64,000 bases of DNA. Source: Marivivens donghaensis (GTDB lineage: Bacteria; Pseudomonadota; Alphaproteobacteria; Rhodobacterales; Rhodobacteraceae). Below, one piece after another: positions 24,640 through 32,788 of this stretch. Position 1 is the stretch's first letter. Every line of letters begins with the position of its first letter. A program made the translations under genes and the position numbers. Below the pieces are notes generated by a model. The model was not told where the DNA came from. It saw only the letters and a program-made list of their open reading frames with translations, and ran no database searches. The DNA is taken from positions 310,001 to 374,000 of the forward strand of contig NZ_JAUFRA010000006.1 in the NCBI RefSeq assembly GCF_030410045.1, read 5' to 3'.

Positions 24640-24984
24640 TTAAAACGGCATCTTAAAGTCAGCGGGCAGGCCCAGACCCTGGGTGATCTTCGCCATTTCC
24701 TCTTGGGCGCGTTCGCCCGCTTTGGTCTGTGCATCTTTGACCGCTGCGAGGATCAGGTCTTCGACCATTTCCTTGTCGTCAGCCGAAAAGATCGACGGAT
24801 CAATGTCGAGAGCCTTCAACTCGCCCTTCGCGGTTGCGGTCGCTTTGACCAGACCTGCACCCGCTTCGCCCGTGACCGTGATGTTTTTCAGGTCATCCTG
24901 CATCTGGGTCATCTTGGTCTGCATTTCTTGTGCGGTTTTCATCATCTTGGCCATGTCGCCAAGACCGCCCATTCCTTTGAACAT
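24640..24984 (-). CDS. YbaB/EbfC family nucleoid-associated protein
   Basis: A 114-residue protein of the YbaB family. It starts MFKGMGGLGDMAKMMKTAQE, the family's Met-rich N-terminal helix, and has the GLVKATATAKGELKALDIDP core (about 44-63). These proteins form dimers that bind DNA and are nearly always encoded between dnaX and recR, as here. It is followed by recR after 3 bp and preceded by a membrane-protein gene after 1 bp. Confidence 0.93.
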   Translation of the reverse strand: MFKGMGGLGDMAKMMKTAQEMQTKMTQMQDDLKNITVTGEAGAGLVKATATAKGELKALDIDPSIFSADDKEMVEDLILAAVKDAQTKAGERAQEEMAKITQGLGLPADFKMPF

Positions 24985-24985
24985 G

Positions 24986-25393
24986 TTATTTCCTCTGACT
25001 AAGGATGCGCCGTGCGGCGCGGATGATTGTATAAACGGTTAGCGCCGCTGCAAAGGCCGTCGCGACATAAGGCGGCGCAAGGCAGCCTTCTCTCGTGGCG
25101 CGTGCCCAGATGCCCAAATGATCCGTTGCCCATAGGCGCTGCGACACGAACATCAGCAGGAATGACGACGCGATAATGCCAGCCATCTGCACGCCGATAT
25201 GCCTGAATGCCGATCCAGCCAAGGCGATGATGATCATGATGAACAACAACGGGTTGGTCAGCGTATAAAGAGGCTCTGACCAGATGGTCACATCAACCCC
25301 GGGCGACCAGAGCGGTCGCACTTGTTCACAAACTTCAGCAAAGGCAGGCGCGGGCAGTGCCGCTAGGATCAATCCTCTTCGAACGGGTCCCAT
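24986..25393 (-). CDS. Hypothetical membrane protein between dnaX and ybaB
   Basis: A 135-residue protein with a signal-like N-terminus (MGPVRRGLILAALPAPAFAE, cleavage near residue 19) and three further hydrophobic segments (about 48-62, 69-87 and 109-126). It begins 25 bp inside the 3' end of dnaX in another frame and ends 1 bp before ybaB, so it is in the same transcript. I do not recognise the family; its place inside a DNA-repair cluster is not explained by its membrane nature. Confidence 0.7.
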   Translation of the reverse strand: MGPVRRGLILAALPAPAFAEVCEQVRPLWSPGVDVTIWSEPLYTLTNPLLFIMIIIALAGSAFRHIGVQMAGIIASSFLLMFVSQRLWATDHLGIWARATREGCLAPPYVATAFAAALTVYTIIRAARRILSQRK

Positions 25394-27129
25394 TCATCTT
25401 CCACTTCTTGGAGGGCTTCAACCTGCGCCTCTTGGGCGAGGTCGGCAGCCGTCCGAACTTCGGTAATTTTGGCTTTCGGAAAAGCAGCGAGGACGGCCTG
25501 CACCATCGGCAATGTCGCGGCCTCGGCCTTTTTCGCGTTCTCTTCGGCGGCACGCACTTCGGCAACCGTCGGTGCGCCGCCCTCATTCACGAGGATCACC
25601 GTCCAGCGGTTCCCCGTCCACGCTTGCAACCGCGATCCAAGCCGCTGTGCCAGATCGCTAGGGGCATCATCCGCAGGTTGGAATTCAATCCGACCGGGTT
25701 GGTAACGGGCAAGACGGATGTAGTTCTCCGCCTCAACGAGCAGTTTTACATCGCGGTGCGCACGGATCAGTTCCAGTACGGATTCAAATGTCGCGTAGCG
25801 TGCTAGCGCATGTTCAGCCAGTTCTGGCGCAGCCTGAGACACAGGGCCGCTCGGCCCGTTGTGGGTCGGCGTGTGCTGCGATCCGTAGGCGTTTGTCGTG
25901 CCACCTGAAGGGGCAGGGCGCGCACCGCCGCCACCTCCACCACCGTTCGGACGGGGCGGGGGCGCAGTGTTCGCGATTTTGCGCAACAGTTCGTCTGGCG
26001 TCGGCAGGTCCGCCACATGGGTCATGCGGATCACAGCCATCTCTGCCGCCATCATCGCGTTCGGGGCCTGAGATACCTCATCAATCGCTTTGAGCAGCAT
26101 CTGCCACATCCGCGTCATCACCCGCATCGGCAGGGTCGCGGCGGCGGCTTGACCACGGGCGCGTTCGTCAGGCGAAACAGTCGGGTCTTCGGCGGCATCA
26201 GGGGTGATCTTGATCACCGATACCCAGTGGGTGATCTCTGCCAAATCGCGCAGGATCGCCATCGGGTCCGCGCCATCGGAATATTGCGTCGACAGCTCGG
26301 CCAAGGCCGCTGCCGCATCACCGCGCAGGATCATGTCAAAGAGGTCGAACACACGTCCACGGTCCGCAAGGCCGAGCATCGCCCGCACCTGATCCGCCGT
26401 GGTTTCCCCCGCACCATGCGAAATCGCCTGATCCAAAAGCGATGTCGCATCCCGTGCCGACCCTTCGGCGGCGCGAGTGATCAGCGCGAGCGCATCATCG
26501 GTGATCTCCGCGCCTTCGCTGCTGGCGATCTTGCGCAAGAGCGCGATCATCACCTCGGGTTCGATGCGGCGCAGGTCGAACCGCTGACAGCGCGACAGAA
26601 CCGTCACGGGAACCTTGCGGATTTCCGTGGTCGCAAAGATGAATTTGACGTGGGCGGGCGGTTCCTCAAGCGTTTTCAAGAGCGCGTTGAACGCGCCCGT
26701 CGACAGCATGTGAACTTCGTCGATGATGTAGACTTTGTAGCGGGCCGAAGCCGCGCGGTAATGGACCGAGTCGATGATCTCGCGGATGTTGGCGACGCCT
26801 GTGTTGGATGCCGCGTCCATCTCGATCACGTCAACGTGGCGACCTTCCATGATGGCGGTGCAATGTTCGCACTGGCCGCAGGGTTCGGTCGTAGGGCCGC
26901 CCTGACCATCAAGGCCAACACAGTTCATGCCCTTTGCGATGATCCGCGCGGTGGTGGTCTTCCCCGTCCCGCGGATACCCGTCATGATAAAGGCCTGCGC
27001 GATCCGCCCTGCCTCGAACGCATTCTTGAGCGTGCGCACCATCGCGTCTTGACCGACGAGGTCGGCAAAGGTTTCGGGGCGGTATTTACGGGCAAGAACC
27101 TGATAGCCGGCTTGGGGCGTGTCGGTCAT
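25369..27129 (-). CDS. dnaX: DNA polymerase III subunit gamma/tau
   Basis: A 586-residue clamp-loader ATPase. Walker A is GIRGTGKTTTARII (about 52-65), a four-cysteine zinc module spans CVGLDGQGG to CGQCEHC (about 71-90), Walker B/DEVH is VYIIDEVHMLS (about 133-143), and FATTEIRKVPVTVLSRCQRF is sensor 1 to the arginine finger (about 173-192). A Pro/Gly-rich linker near 400-440 precedes the tau-specific C-terminus, so the full tau form is encoded. No strong frameshift heptamer for a shorter gamma is seen. It is the first gene of a leftward transcript ending in recR. Confidence 0.95.
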   Translation of the reverse strand: MTDTPQAGYQVLARKYRPETFADLVGQDAMVRTLKNAFEAGRIAQAFIMTGIRGTGKTTTARIIAKGMNCVGLDGQGGPTTEPCGQCEHCTAIMEGRHVDVIEMDAASNTGVANIREIIDSVHYRAASARYKVYIIDEVHMLSTGAFNALLKTLEEPPAHVKFIFATTEIRKVPVTVLSRCQRFDLRRIEPEVMIALLRKIASSEGAEITDDALALITRAAEGSARDATSLLDQAISHGAGETTADQVRAMLGLADRGRVFDLFDMILRGDAAAALAELSTQYSDGADPMAILRDLAEITHWVSVIKITPDAAEDPTVSPDERARGQAAAATLPMRVMTRMWQMLLKAIDEVSQAPNAMMAAEMAVIRMTHVADLPTPDELLRKIANTAPPPRPNGGGGGGGARPAPSGGTTNAYGSQHTPTHNGPSGPVSQAAPELAEHALARYATFESVLELIRAHRDVKLLVEAENYIRLARYQPGRIEFQPADDAPSDLAQRLGSRLQAWTGNRWTVILVNEGGAPTVAEVRAAEENAKKAEAATLPMVQAVLAAFPKAKITEVRTAADLAQEAQVEALQEVEDEWDPFEED

Positions 27130-27263
27130 GTATTCCTCGATCTGCTAGCGCCCCCAACCTAGGGGCAGAGGGGCGCGGCGTCCAGCACGCAGGACACAAC
27201 AATCGGGTTGTGATCGGGATTTCCTGAGCTACGGTGGGCACATTCGAATAAGAGCGCGATCAG

Positions 27264-27614
27264 ATGACCGAATTTGAAACAAAATACGCAAAAGCCGTCG
27301 AGAAACTTATCGAGGCGGGCATCCCCCGCCGTGCCTACGACCCGCCCTTTAACATCATCCTGCGCCGCATGGGGCTAGAGATTCGTCCCGTCCACTTCAT
27401 GACGTTTTGGCAGATCGTCACGATCCAAGGCATGACCTTTGGCGCGATGTGGGGCCTTTTGATGTGGACCTTCCTCTGGCGCTACAACGACATGCGTATC
27501 GCTGAGGCGGCTCTGGGGTCTATCTTTGCGGGCCTGCTGTTTGGCACAGTCATGGCCGTTGTTGTTAAACGCAAATCTGACAAAGCGGGGCTGCCCACAT
27601 GGGGCGAACTCTAA
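27264..27614 (+). CDS. DUF6404 family membrane protein
   Basis: A 116-residue protein with an amphipathic, charged N-terminus (FETKYAKAVEKLIEAGIPRR) and a YDPPFNIILRRMG motif typical of the DUF6404 family, followed by two membrane helices (about 50-70, FWQIVTIQGMTFGAMWGLLM, and about 81-100, AALGSIFAGLLFGTVMAVVV). The ends are charged and probably cytoplasmic. It lies between dnaX and the SRP RNA gene, divergent from dnaX across about 135 bp. The function of the family is unknown. Confidence 0.8.
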   Translation: MTEFETKYAKAVEKLIEAGIPRRAYDPPFNIILRRMGLEIRPVHFMTFWQIVTIQGMTFGAMWGLLMWTFLWRYNDMRIAEAALGSIFAGLLFGTVMAVVVKRKSDKAGLPTWGEL

Positions 27615-27631
27615 CAAATGAGGGGGGTAAG

Positions 27632-27728
27632 GTGAGAGGCTGGACAACGACCCAAGCGGGGCTCGTTACGGCTGCTTCCTTCCGGACCTGACCGGGTTGG
27701 CGAGGCGCTCGCCCGCGCCAACCTCTCG
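27632..27728 (-). ncRNA. ffs: Signal recognition particle RNA, small bacterial type (4.5S)
   Basis: The minus strand carries the invariant SRP core GGTCAGGTCCGGAAGGAAGC followed by AGCC near the middle of the gene. The ends pair: AGAGGTTGG at 27726-27718 pairs with CCAGCCTCT at 27643-27635 (one G-T pair), closing a hairpin of about 95 nt. The RNA binds Ffh and targets nascent membrane proteins. It is transcribed leftward, converging with the DUF6404 gene. Confidence 0.93.
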
Positions 27729-27902
27729 AAGCATCAGATAGGCGACGATGCGGCTGGATGCAAGGGGCTAGACGGGTGCCAAAACCTGTCAAAAGGCCCC
27801 GATCTATAAGAAACCAGTTACAGATGTCGTCTAAACTAAGGGAATGGTCGCGCGACAGAGGTCGTGCAATGATCGAGAACTACGCCTGAATAGGGGACTT
27901 TT

Positions 27903-29516
27903 ATGACGTCTTTCTTACTGCGATACGCTACGTTTTTCGGGGTCGCGATTGCTTTTTTGCTCTCGCTCTTGCTGCCGCAAAACAACGTCTTCACGCCGAT
28001 TGTCTCTATCATCTTGGGCGTCCTGACGCTGCTGGGCCTCTTGGATGCAATCCAAACGAAACACGCGGTTTTGCGGAACTTCCCGCTTCTCGGTCGGGTG
28101 CGGTATTTCTTTGAAATGATCCGCCCTGAAATTCGTCAGTACCTGCTTGAAGGCGACGACGAAGAGGTGCCGTTTTCCCGCGATGCCCGCGCCATCGTCT
28201 ATCAACGTGCCAAAAACGTTGAGGATAAACGCCCCTTTGGCACGAAAAAGCGCGTCTATGAGAGCGGCTATCAATGGCTCACCCACTCCATCCGTCCTGT
28301 CAAAATCGAGGATAAGGATTTCCGCGTGTCCGTCGGCGGCCCCGATTGCACGCAGCCCTATAACCTCTCGATCTACAACATCTCTGCCATGAGCTTTGGT
28401 GCGCTATCTGCCAACGCGATCTTGGCGTTGAACAATGGCGCGCGCATGGGGGGCTTTGCCCATGACACTGGCGAAGGCGGGATCAGCCGTTACCACCGCG
28501 AAGGCGGCGGCGACCTGATCTATGAAATCGGCACGGGCTACTTTGGCTGCCGCGATGACGAAGGCCAGTTTTCCCCTGAACAATTCGCGAAAACGGCCTC
28601 TTCTGATCAGGTCAAGATGATCGAGATTAAGCTGAGCCAAGGTGCCAAACCCGGTCAGGGCGGCGTGCTGCCTGCTGCGAAAATCACCCCCGAAATCGCA
28701 GAGGCCCGCCACATTCCGATGGGCGTCGATTGCGTGTCGCCGGCCAGCCATTCGGCCTTTGGCACCCCGATCGAAATGATGCGCTTCATCGCGCAACTGC
28801 GTGATCTGTCGGGCGGTAAACCTGTGGGCTTTAAGCTCTGCATCGGGCACCGCCGCGAATTTATGTGCATCGTCCGCGCCATGCTGAAAACGGGTATCAC
28901 CCCCGATTTCATCGTGATCGACGGCAAAGAGGGCGGCACGGGTGCGGCCCCGCTGGAATTCGCGAACCACATGGGGATGCCTTTGGTCGAAGGTCTGACC
29001 TTTGCCCACAACACGCTGCGCGGTGTTGGCCTGCGCGACAAAATCCGTCTGGGCGCTTCTGGTAAACTGGTCCAAGCCTTTGACATCGCCCGTGCCCTCG
29101 CGCTGGGTGCGGATTGGGTGAACTCTGCCCGTGGCTTCATGTTCGCGGTCGGCTGTATTCAGGCGCAGGCCTGCCACACGAACCACTGCCCTACGGGTGT
29201 CGCAACGCAAGATAAAATGCTGCAACGCGCGCTGAACCCCGTGGACAAGGCCACCCGCGTCGCGAACTTCCACCGAAACACGCTCAAGGCGCTGGCGGAT
29301 ATGACGGGGGCTGCGGGCCTGTCCCATCCGGGGCAATTCCTGCCGCACCACCTGATGATGCGCGAAAAGGCGGGGGACATGGTCACAGGTCACGAGGTCT
29401 ACCCCTACCTCCCCGAAGGCTTCCTCTTGCGCGAGGAAGAGGACAACCAAGGCTACCTGAAACGTTGGCGGCGGTCCTCTGCCGAGAGCTTCTATCCTTT
29501 CGACGACGGGATCTGA
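27903..29516 (+). CDS. Membrane-anchored FMN-binding glutamate synthase-like protein
   Basis: A 537-residue protein with two N-terminal membrane helices (about 4-22 and 30-50) followed by a GltB-type FMN/TIM-barrel domain (about 130-500). The cluster region CIQAQACHTNHCPTG (about 418-432) keeps the three cysteines that bind a 3Fe-4S centre in GltB, and GKEGGTGAAPLEF is the FMN/2-oxoglutarate loop. The glutaminase domain and GltD are missing, so it cannot act as a normal NADPH glutamate synthase. Such stand-alone forms are common in bacteria; their reaction is not firmly known. Monocistronic. Confidence 0.88.
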   Translation: MTSFLLRYATFFGVAIAFLLSLLLPQNNVFTPIVSIILGVLTLLGLLDAIQTKHAVLRNFPLLGRVRYFFEMIRPEIRQYLLEGDDEEVPFSRDARAIVYQRAKNVEDKRPFGTKKRVYESGYQWLTHSIRPVKIEDKDFRVSVGGPDCTQPYNLSIYNISAMSFGALSANAILALNNGARMGGFAHDTGEGGISRYHREGGGDLIYEIGTGYFGCRDDEGQFSPEQFAKTASSDQVKMIEIKLSQGAKPGQGGVLPAAKITPEIAEARHIPMGVDCVSPASHSAFGTPIEMMRFIAQLRDLSGGKPVGFKLCIGHRREFMCIVRAMLKTGITPDFIVIDGKEGGTGAAPLEFANHMGMPLVEGLTFAHNTLRGVGLRDKIRLGASGKLVQAFDIARALALGADWVNSARGFMFAVGCIQAQACHTNHCPTGVATQDKMLQRALNPVDKATRVANFHRNTLKALADMTGAAGLSHPGQFLPHHLMMREKAGDMVTGHEVYPYLPEGFLLREEEDNQGYLKRWRRSSAESFYPFDDGI

Positions 29517-29517
29517 T

Positions 29518-30549
29518 CTACGGAATTGGCGGGGCAGCGAAAGCGTCCCGCCATTGCGCAATAAACCGTTCTGTCGCATGGCGATCCAAGGCCACCAGCA
29601 GCGGTGGCCTCAGCGGAATAAACCGCCGCGCACTGGGCAGAAGCCCCGTTTCCGACTGGTCGTCAGGAAACACCAAACCCATCTGCTTCACGATCCGCTG
29701 CCCTTTGGGGGATAGGATGAAATCCAACAGCCGCGCGGCCTCTGACGCATGTGTGGCATTGGCGGGGATCATATAGGCGCGGGACAAAAACAGTATGTAA
29801 TCTTCGGGCAGGATGACACCCACATTGGTGGCGGTCGCGTTCTGCACATAGGACCCCAGCACATTATACGCGATTAGGAACCGCCCCGAGGCCACATCGT
29901 CGATGATCTCAGCCGAACAACAGGTCGCCACCGCATCAGCCCGCGCAAAACCTTCGAGAAGCGCACCAAAGGTCGTCGCCTCAAGACTGTCGTTGAACGC
30001 ATAGAGATACCCGAGGCCCGAGGCCTCAATATCGTAGGTCGCGATATGGCCGCGATATTTGGTCGGGTTTTGCCGCATCAGATCGAGCAGTTCGAACCTA
30101 CTGTGCGGCACTTCGCTCACGTCAACGAGGTCGGTGTTATAGGCCATGACCGCTGGTTCTTCGGTCAGCCCCCACAGCTCGTCCCGCCATCTGCGTGACG
30201 GGGGCAGGGCGGTCGTCAGGTCCGACACATAGCGCGCCGCGCAAGCCATATTCACGAGGTCGAGCATCTGATGCACCGCTGAGGAAAACACCGCATCCGC
30301 AGGGCTATTGTCGGTCAAACAGGCCTCTTTGCTCGCTTCATAGAGCGCGTTTGACCCCCATTGTTCGTAATGCACCGACAGGTCGGCGTTATCCTCGGTA
30401 AAGGCCTCTAGAACGGGCGCGATGATCGCGATGTCGGTCGTGGACCGCAGGGTTAATACGGTCGGGCCGCTGCCAAAATTGGTGGTGGCTTCTTGGGCGG
30501 CGAGGGGCGCAGAGAGGGCGATCAGAGCCGCTGTTAGGATCGGTTTCAT
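29518..30549 (-). CDS. Periplasmic substrate-binding protein linked to TctDE
   Basis: A 343-residue extracellular solute-binding protein with a signal peptide (MKPILTAALIALSAPLAAQE). The fold is that of iron/phosphonate-type ABC binding proteins: TLRSTTDIAIIAPVLEAF near 33-50 and the hinge TEEPAVMAYNTDLVD near 127-141. No ABC permease or ATPase is encoded nearby. Its start overlaps the sensor-kinase stop by 4 bp, so it is the third gene of the tctD-tctE operon. The analogy is PgtC, a binding-protein-like regulator of a two-component system: it may present a ligand to the kinase. That role is inferred. Confidence 0.8.
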   Translation of the reverse strand: MKPILTAALIALSAPLAAQEATTNFGSGPTVLTLRSTTDIAIIAPVLEAFTEDNADLSVHYEQWGSNALYEASKEACLTDNSPADAVFSSAVHQMLDLVNMACAARYVSDLTTALPPSRRWRDELWGLTEEPAVMAYNTDLVDVSEVPHSRFELLDLMRQNPTKYRGHIATYDIEASGLGYLYAFNDSLEATTFGALLEGFARADAVATCCSAEIIDDVASGRFLIAYNVLGSYVQNATATNVGVILPEDYILFLSRAYMIPANATHASEAARLLDFILSPKGQRIVKQMGLVFPDDQSETGLLPSARRFIPLRPPLLVALDRHATERFIAQWRDAFAAPPIP

Positions 30550-31937
30550 GCCTGATCCTCCACCACATGAGGCAGGACGAGAGCGACCGAAAACCCATGC
30601 TCTGTCTTTTGCATTTCCACTTTCCCGTCAAAGGCTTGCGCCACTGCCGTCACAATCGACAACCCGATCCCCGCGCTATCCTCACGCGACGATGCCGTCC
30701 GTTCAAACCGCGACCCGAGCCGCGCGAGCACCGCATCATCAGGCCCTTTGCCCGCGTCCTCGACCCAGAGGATTGCGCGATCCCCGTCCTGTTTCACGCC
30801 AATCCGCACGGGCGGCGTGCCATAGCGCAGCGCGTTCGACAAAAGGTTCTTTACCGCCTCAGAGAGCGAAAATTCATCCGCGCTCACCAGAACAGGATCG
30901 CTGCCGATCACAAGTTCAACTTCGACATTCGGGGCGAGCAATTCGTGGTCGCGACTGTCCACAATGTCCAAAGCCACATCGCGTAGGTCCACCATCGCTC
31001 GTGGAACGCTGTCCGTGCGGTGAATGACCAAGGCACGTGACAACATCTGATCCAGCAGCACCCCCAGCGACCGCGTCCGTTTCAACAACCGCGCAATCGC
31101 GACCTGCGCTCTTTCGGGGTCGTCCTCCTCTGTCACCGATTCCGCTTGGGCACGGATCGCGGCAACGGGCGTCCGCAACTGGTGCGCGGTGTCCGAGATT
31201 AGGTTCCGCATCGCGTCGATCTGCCGATCCAACCGCTGCATGAACCTGTTCATCGCATGAAGGATCACGCCCACCTCTGCGGGCACGTTCTGATCGTCCA
31301 AGGGCGTCAGGTCATAAGGATCACGCTGCGAAAACCCGCCCGCAATCGCCTCGAGTGGACGCAAGGCGGAACGAACGATAAAGAACGCGACCAGCACCAG
31401 CGCGGCACCCGCGACCCCCACAGGGATCAGCGCGTCCAAGGTCAGATCGAACGCCATTTGATCCCGCGCCCGTCGGGTTTGCCCGACCGTCACCCGCACC
31501 ACCCCCGAAAAATCACGTTCGGAAAAACGACGGGTCACGTCGACGAACCGCGCATCCTCTCCGTTCATCGTCCCATCATAGAGCTGCTCTGCATCCGCGC
31601 GTCCCTCGCGCAGCGGTGCCGTCTCGTGCCCCGTCAAAAGCGTCAGATCAGGGCCGCGCACGGCATATGTGATCCGATCATCGGGCGCTTGCGCCAGCAG
31701 TTCAAAGGCTGAGACGGGCAAGTCCGTCACAGGTTGACCGTCGATGATCCGAATGGATTCGGCGATGTCGTTCGCCGCGCCGATCAGGATACGGTCATAG
31801 GCTTGGCGGGCCGCTTGTCGTCCGTTGCTCCACGCGGTCAACGTGACCAGAACGCCGCCCAAAAACAGGATCGTCAAAACGCCCGTCATCACGCGGGCCA
31901 AAAGGCTTTTCGCGCGGGGGAGGGCGAGGCTACCCAT
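30546..31937 (-). CDS. tctE: TctE-type sensor histidine kinase
   Basis: A 463-residue inner-membrane kinase. Two helices flank a periplasmic sensor of about 125 residues (TctE N-terminal type). HAMP is at about 205-250, the dimerisation/phosphoacceptor helix carries SDTAHQLRTPVAA (about 254-266) and the HATPase domain has NLLSNALRYG and SAGIGLSIV. The start ATG 31937 overlaps the tctD stop by 8 bp (ATGGGTAG); a 31-codon upstream extension runs into tctD. The kinase should sense tricarboxylates and control the divergent tctCBA genes through TctD. Confidence 0.9.
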   Translation of the reverse strand: MGSLALPRAKSLLARVMTGVLTILFLGGVLVTLTAWSNGRQAARQAYDRILIGAANDIAESIRIIDGQPVTDLPVSAFELLAQAPDDRITYAVRGPDLTLLTGHETAPLREGRADAEQLYDGTMNGEDARFVDVTRRFSERDFSGVVRVTVGQTRRARDQMAFDLTLDALIPVGVAGAALVLVAFFIVRSALRPLEAIAGGFSQRDPYDLTPLDDQNVPAEVGVILHAMNRFMQRLDRQIDAMRNLISDTAHQLRTPVAAIRAQAESVTEEDDPERAQVAIARLLKRTRSLGVLLDQMLSRALVIHRTDSVPRAMVDLRDVALDIVDSRDHELLAPNVEVELVIGSDPVLVSADEFSLSEAVKNLLSNALRYGTPPVRIGVKQDGDRAILWVEDAGKGPDDAVLARLGSRFERTASSREDSAGIGLSIVTAVAQAFDGKVEMQKTEHGFSVALVLPHVVEDQA

Positions 31938-32601
31938 CAACGCTGATCCGATAGCCAACCCCGCGCTGGGTCGCGATGGTGATCGGGCTGCCCGCGAATT
32001 TCTTACGAAGCCGCGCGATATACAGCTCAATCGCGTTCAGCCCCACATCGGCATCCGAAAAGGTAAACAGCCCGTCATAAAGCCGCTCTTTGCTCAGCGG
32101 TTGACCAGGGCTGCGCATCAATAACCCGAGCAAGGCAGCCTCACGGCGGGTTAAATCCAACCGATCCCCATGAAGCGTCGCTGTCATCTGCGCGGGCGAA
32201 TACTGTAGCGGACCCAACGCAACGGTATCGCTTTTCTGCTCAGACTCGCGGCGGAACAAGGCCCGCAACCGTGCCTCTAATTCGCGCTGATCAAAGGGTT
32301 TTACCAGATAGTCATCCGCCCCAAGGTCCAGCGCCCCAACGCGGTCGTCCACCGAAAACAACGCGGTCAGCATCAAGACGGGCGTCCGATCCCCGCCAGA
32401 CCGCATTTTGCGCAACAGTTCGGTGCCAGACCCGTCGGGCAAGTTGATGTCGAGGATGATCGCGTCATAGCTCTGAACGGCGAGAAAATCCTCGGCCCCT
32501 TGGACGCTATCGGCGTGATCGCAGGCCATCCCAGACCGCGACAGGCTGGTGACAACCGCCTCGGCCAAATCGGTGGCATCTTCGACCATCAAAACGCGCA
32601 T
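31930..32601 (-). CDS. tctD: TctD-type response regulator (OmpR family)
   Basis: A 223-residue response regulator: receiver domain (about 1-117; acidic pocket in MVEDATD, phosphoacceptor Asp in IILDINLPDG, near residue 51, and conserved Lys in DDYLVKPFDQREL) and a C-terminal winged helix (about 125-220) ending AIELYIARLRKKFAG and GVGYRI. It is divergent from tctC, and two 10 bp direct repeats with 11 bp spacing, the usual OmpR/PhoB layout, lie in the gap. It probably activates tctCBA and itself. Confidence 0.92.
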   Translation of the reverse strand: MRVLMVEDATDLAEAVVTSLSRSGMACDHADSVQGAEDFLAVQSYDAIILDINLPDGSGTELLRKMRSGGDRTPVLMLTALFSVDDRVGALDLGADDYLVKPFDQRELEARLRALFRRESEQKSDTVALGPLQYSPAQMTATLHGDRLDLTRREAALLGLLMRSPGQPLSKERLYDGLFTFSDADVGLNAIELYIARLRKKFAGSPITIATQRGVGYRISVDG

Positions 32602-32648
32602 CGCCGTGATTCCCTTTGGTAAGGCCCTGATTTGCCGCGAAAATCCCA

Positions 32649-32669
32649 GTGACAGGTTCGTGACAGGTT
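32649..32669. promoter_or_regulatory. Direct repeats, probable TctD binding site
   Basis: gtgacaggtt occurs at 32649-32658 and again at 32660-32669, an 11 bp period, in the 187 bp gap between tctD and tctC. OmpR/PhoB-type regulators bind tandem repeats at 11 bp spacing. It lies 120 bp before tctC and 48 bp before tctD. Confidence 0.55.
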
Positions 32670-32788
32670 TATCGGATACTGATCTTGCTTAACCCGCGAT
32701 GAGGATGCTGCAAAGGGCGGTATGGGACGCGGGTCGAATTCCAAAGCAGGGGGCTAAGCCCGCTGTTTGACACACCAAGGAGGAAACC

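Noticed and set aside
25500..25540. Slippery A-run for a programmed dnaX frameshift (gamma form)
   Set aside because: The minus strand has GCG AAA AAG, only five A before G and far downstream of the usual position; there is no clear stimulatory stem. Not strong enough to call.
26017..27162. A 381-codon plus-strand frame opposite dnaX
   Set aside because: Shadow of dnaX; no recognisable motif and no ribosome site.
28404..29579. A 391-codon minus-strand frame opposite the GltB-like gene
   Set aside because: Shadow frame: the translation is rich in Arg/His/Gln with no domain motif, while the plus-strand protein is a clear FMN enzyme.
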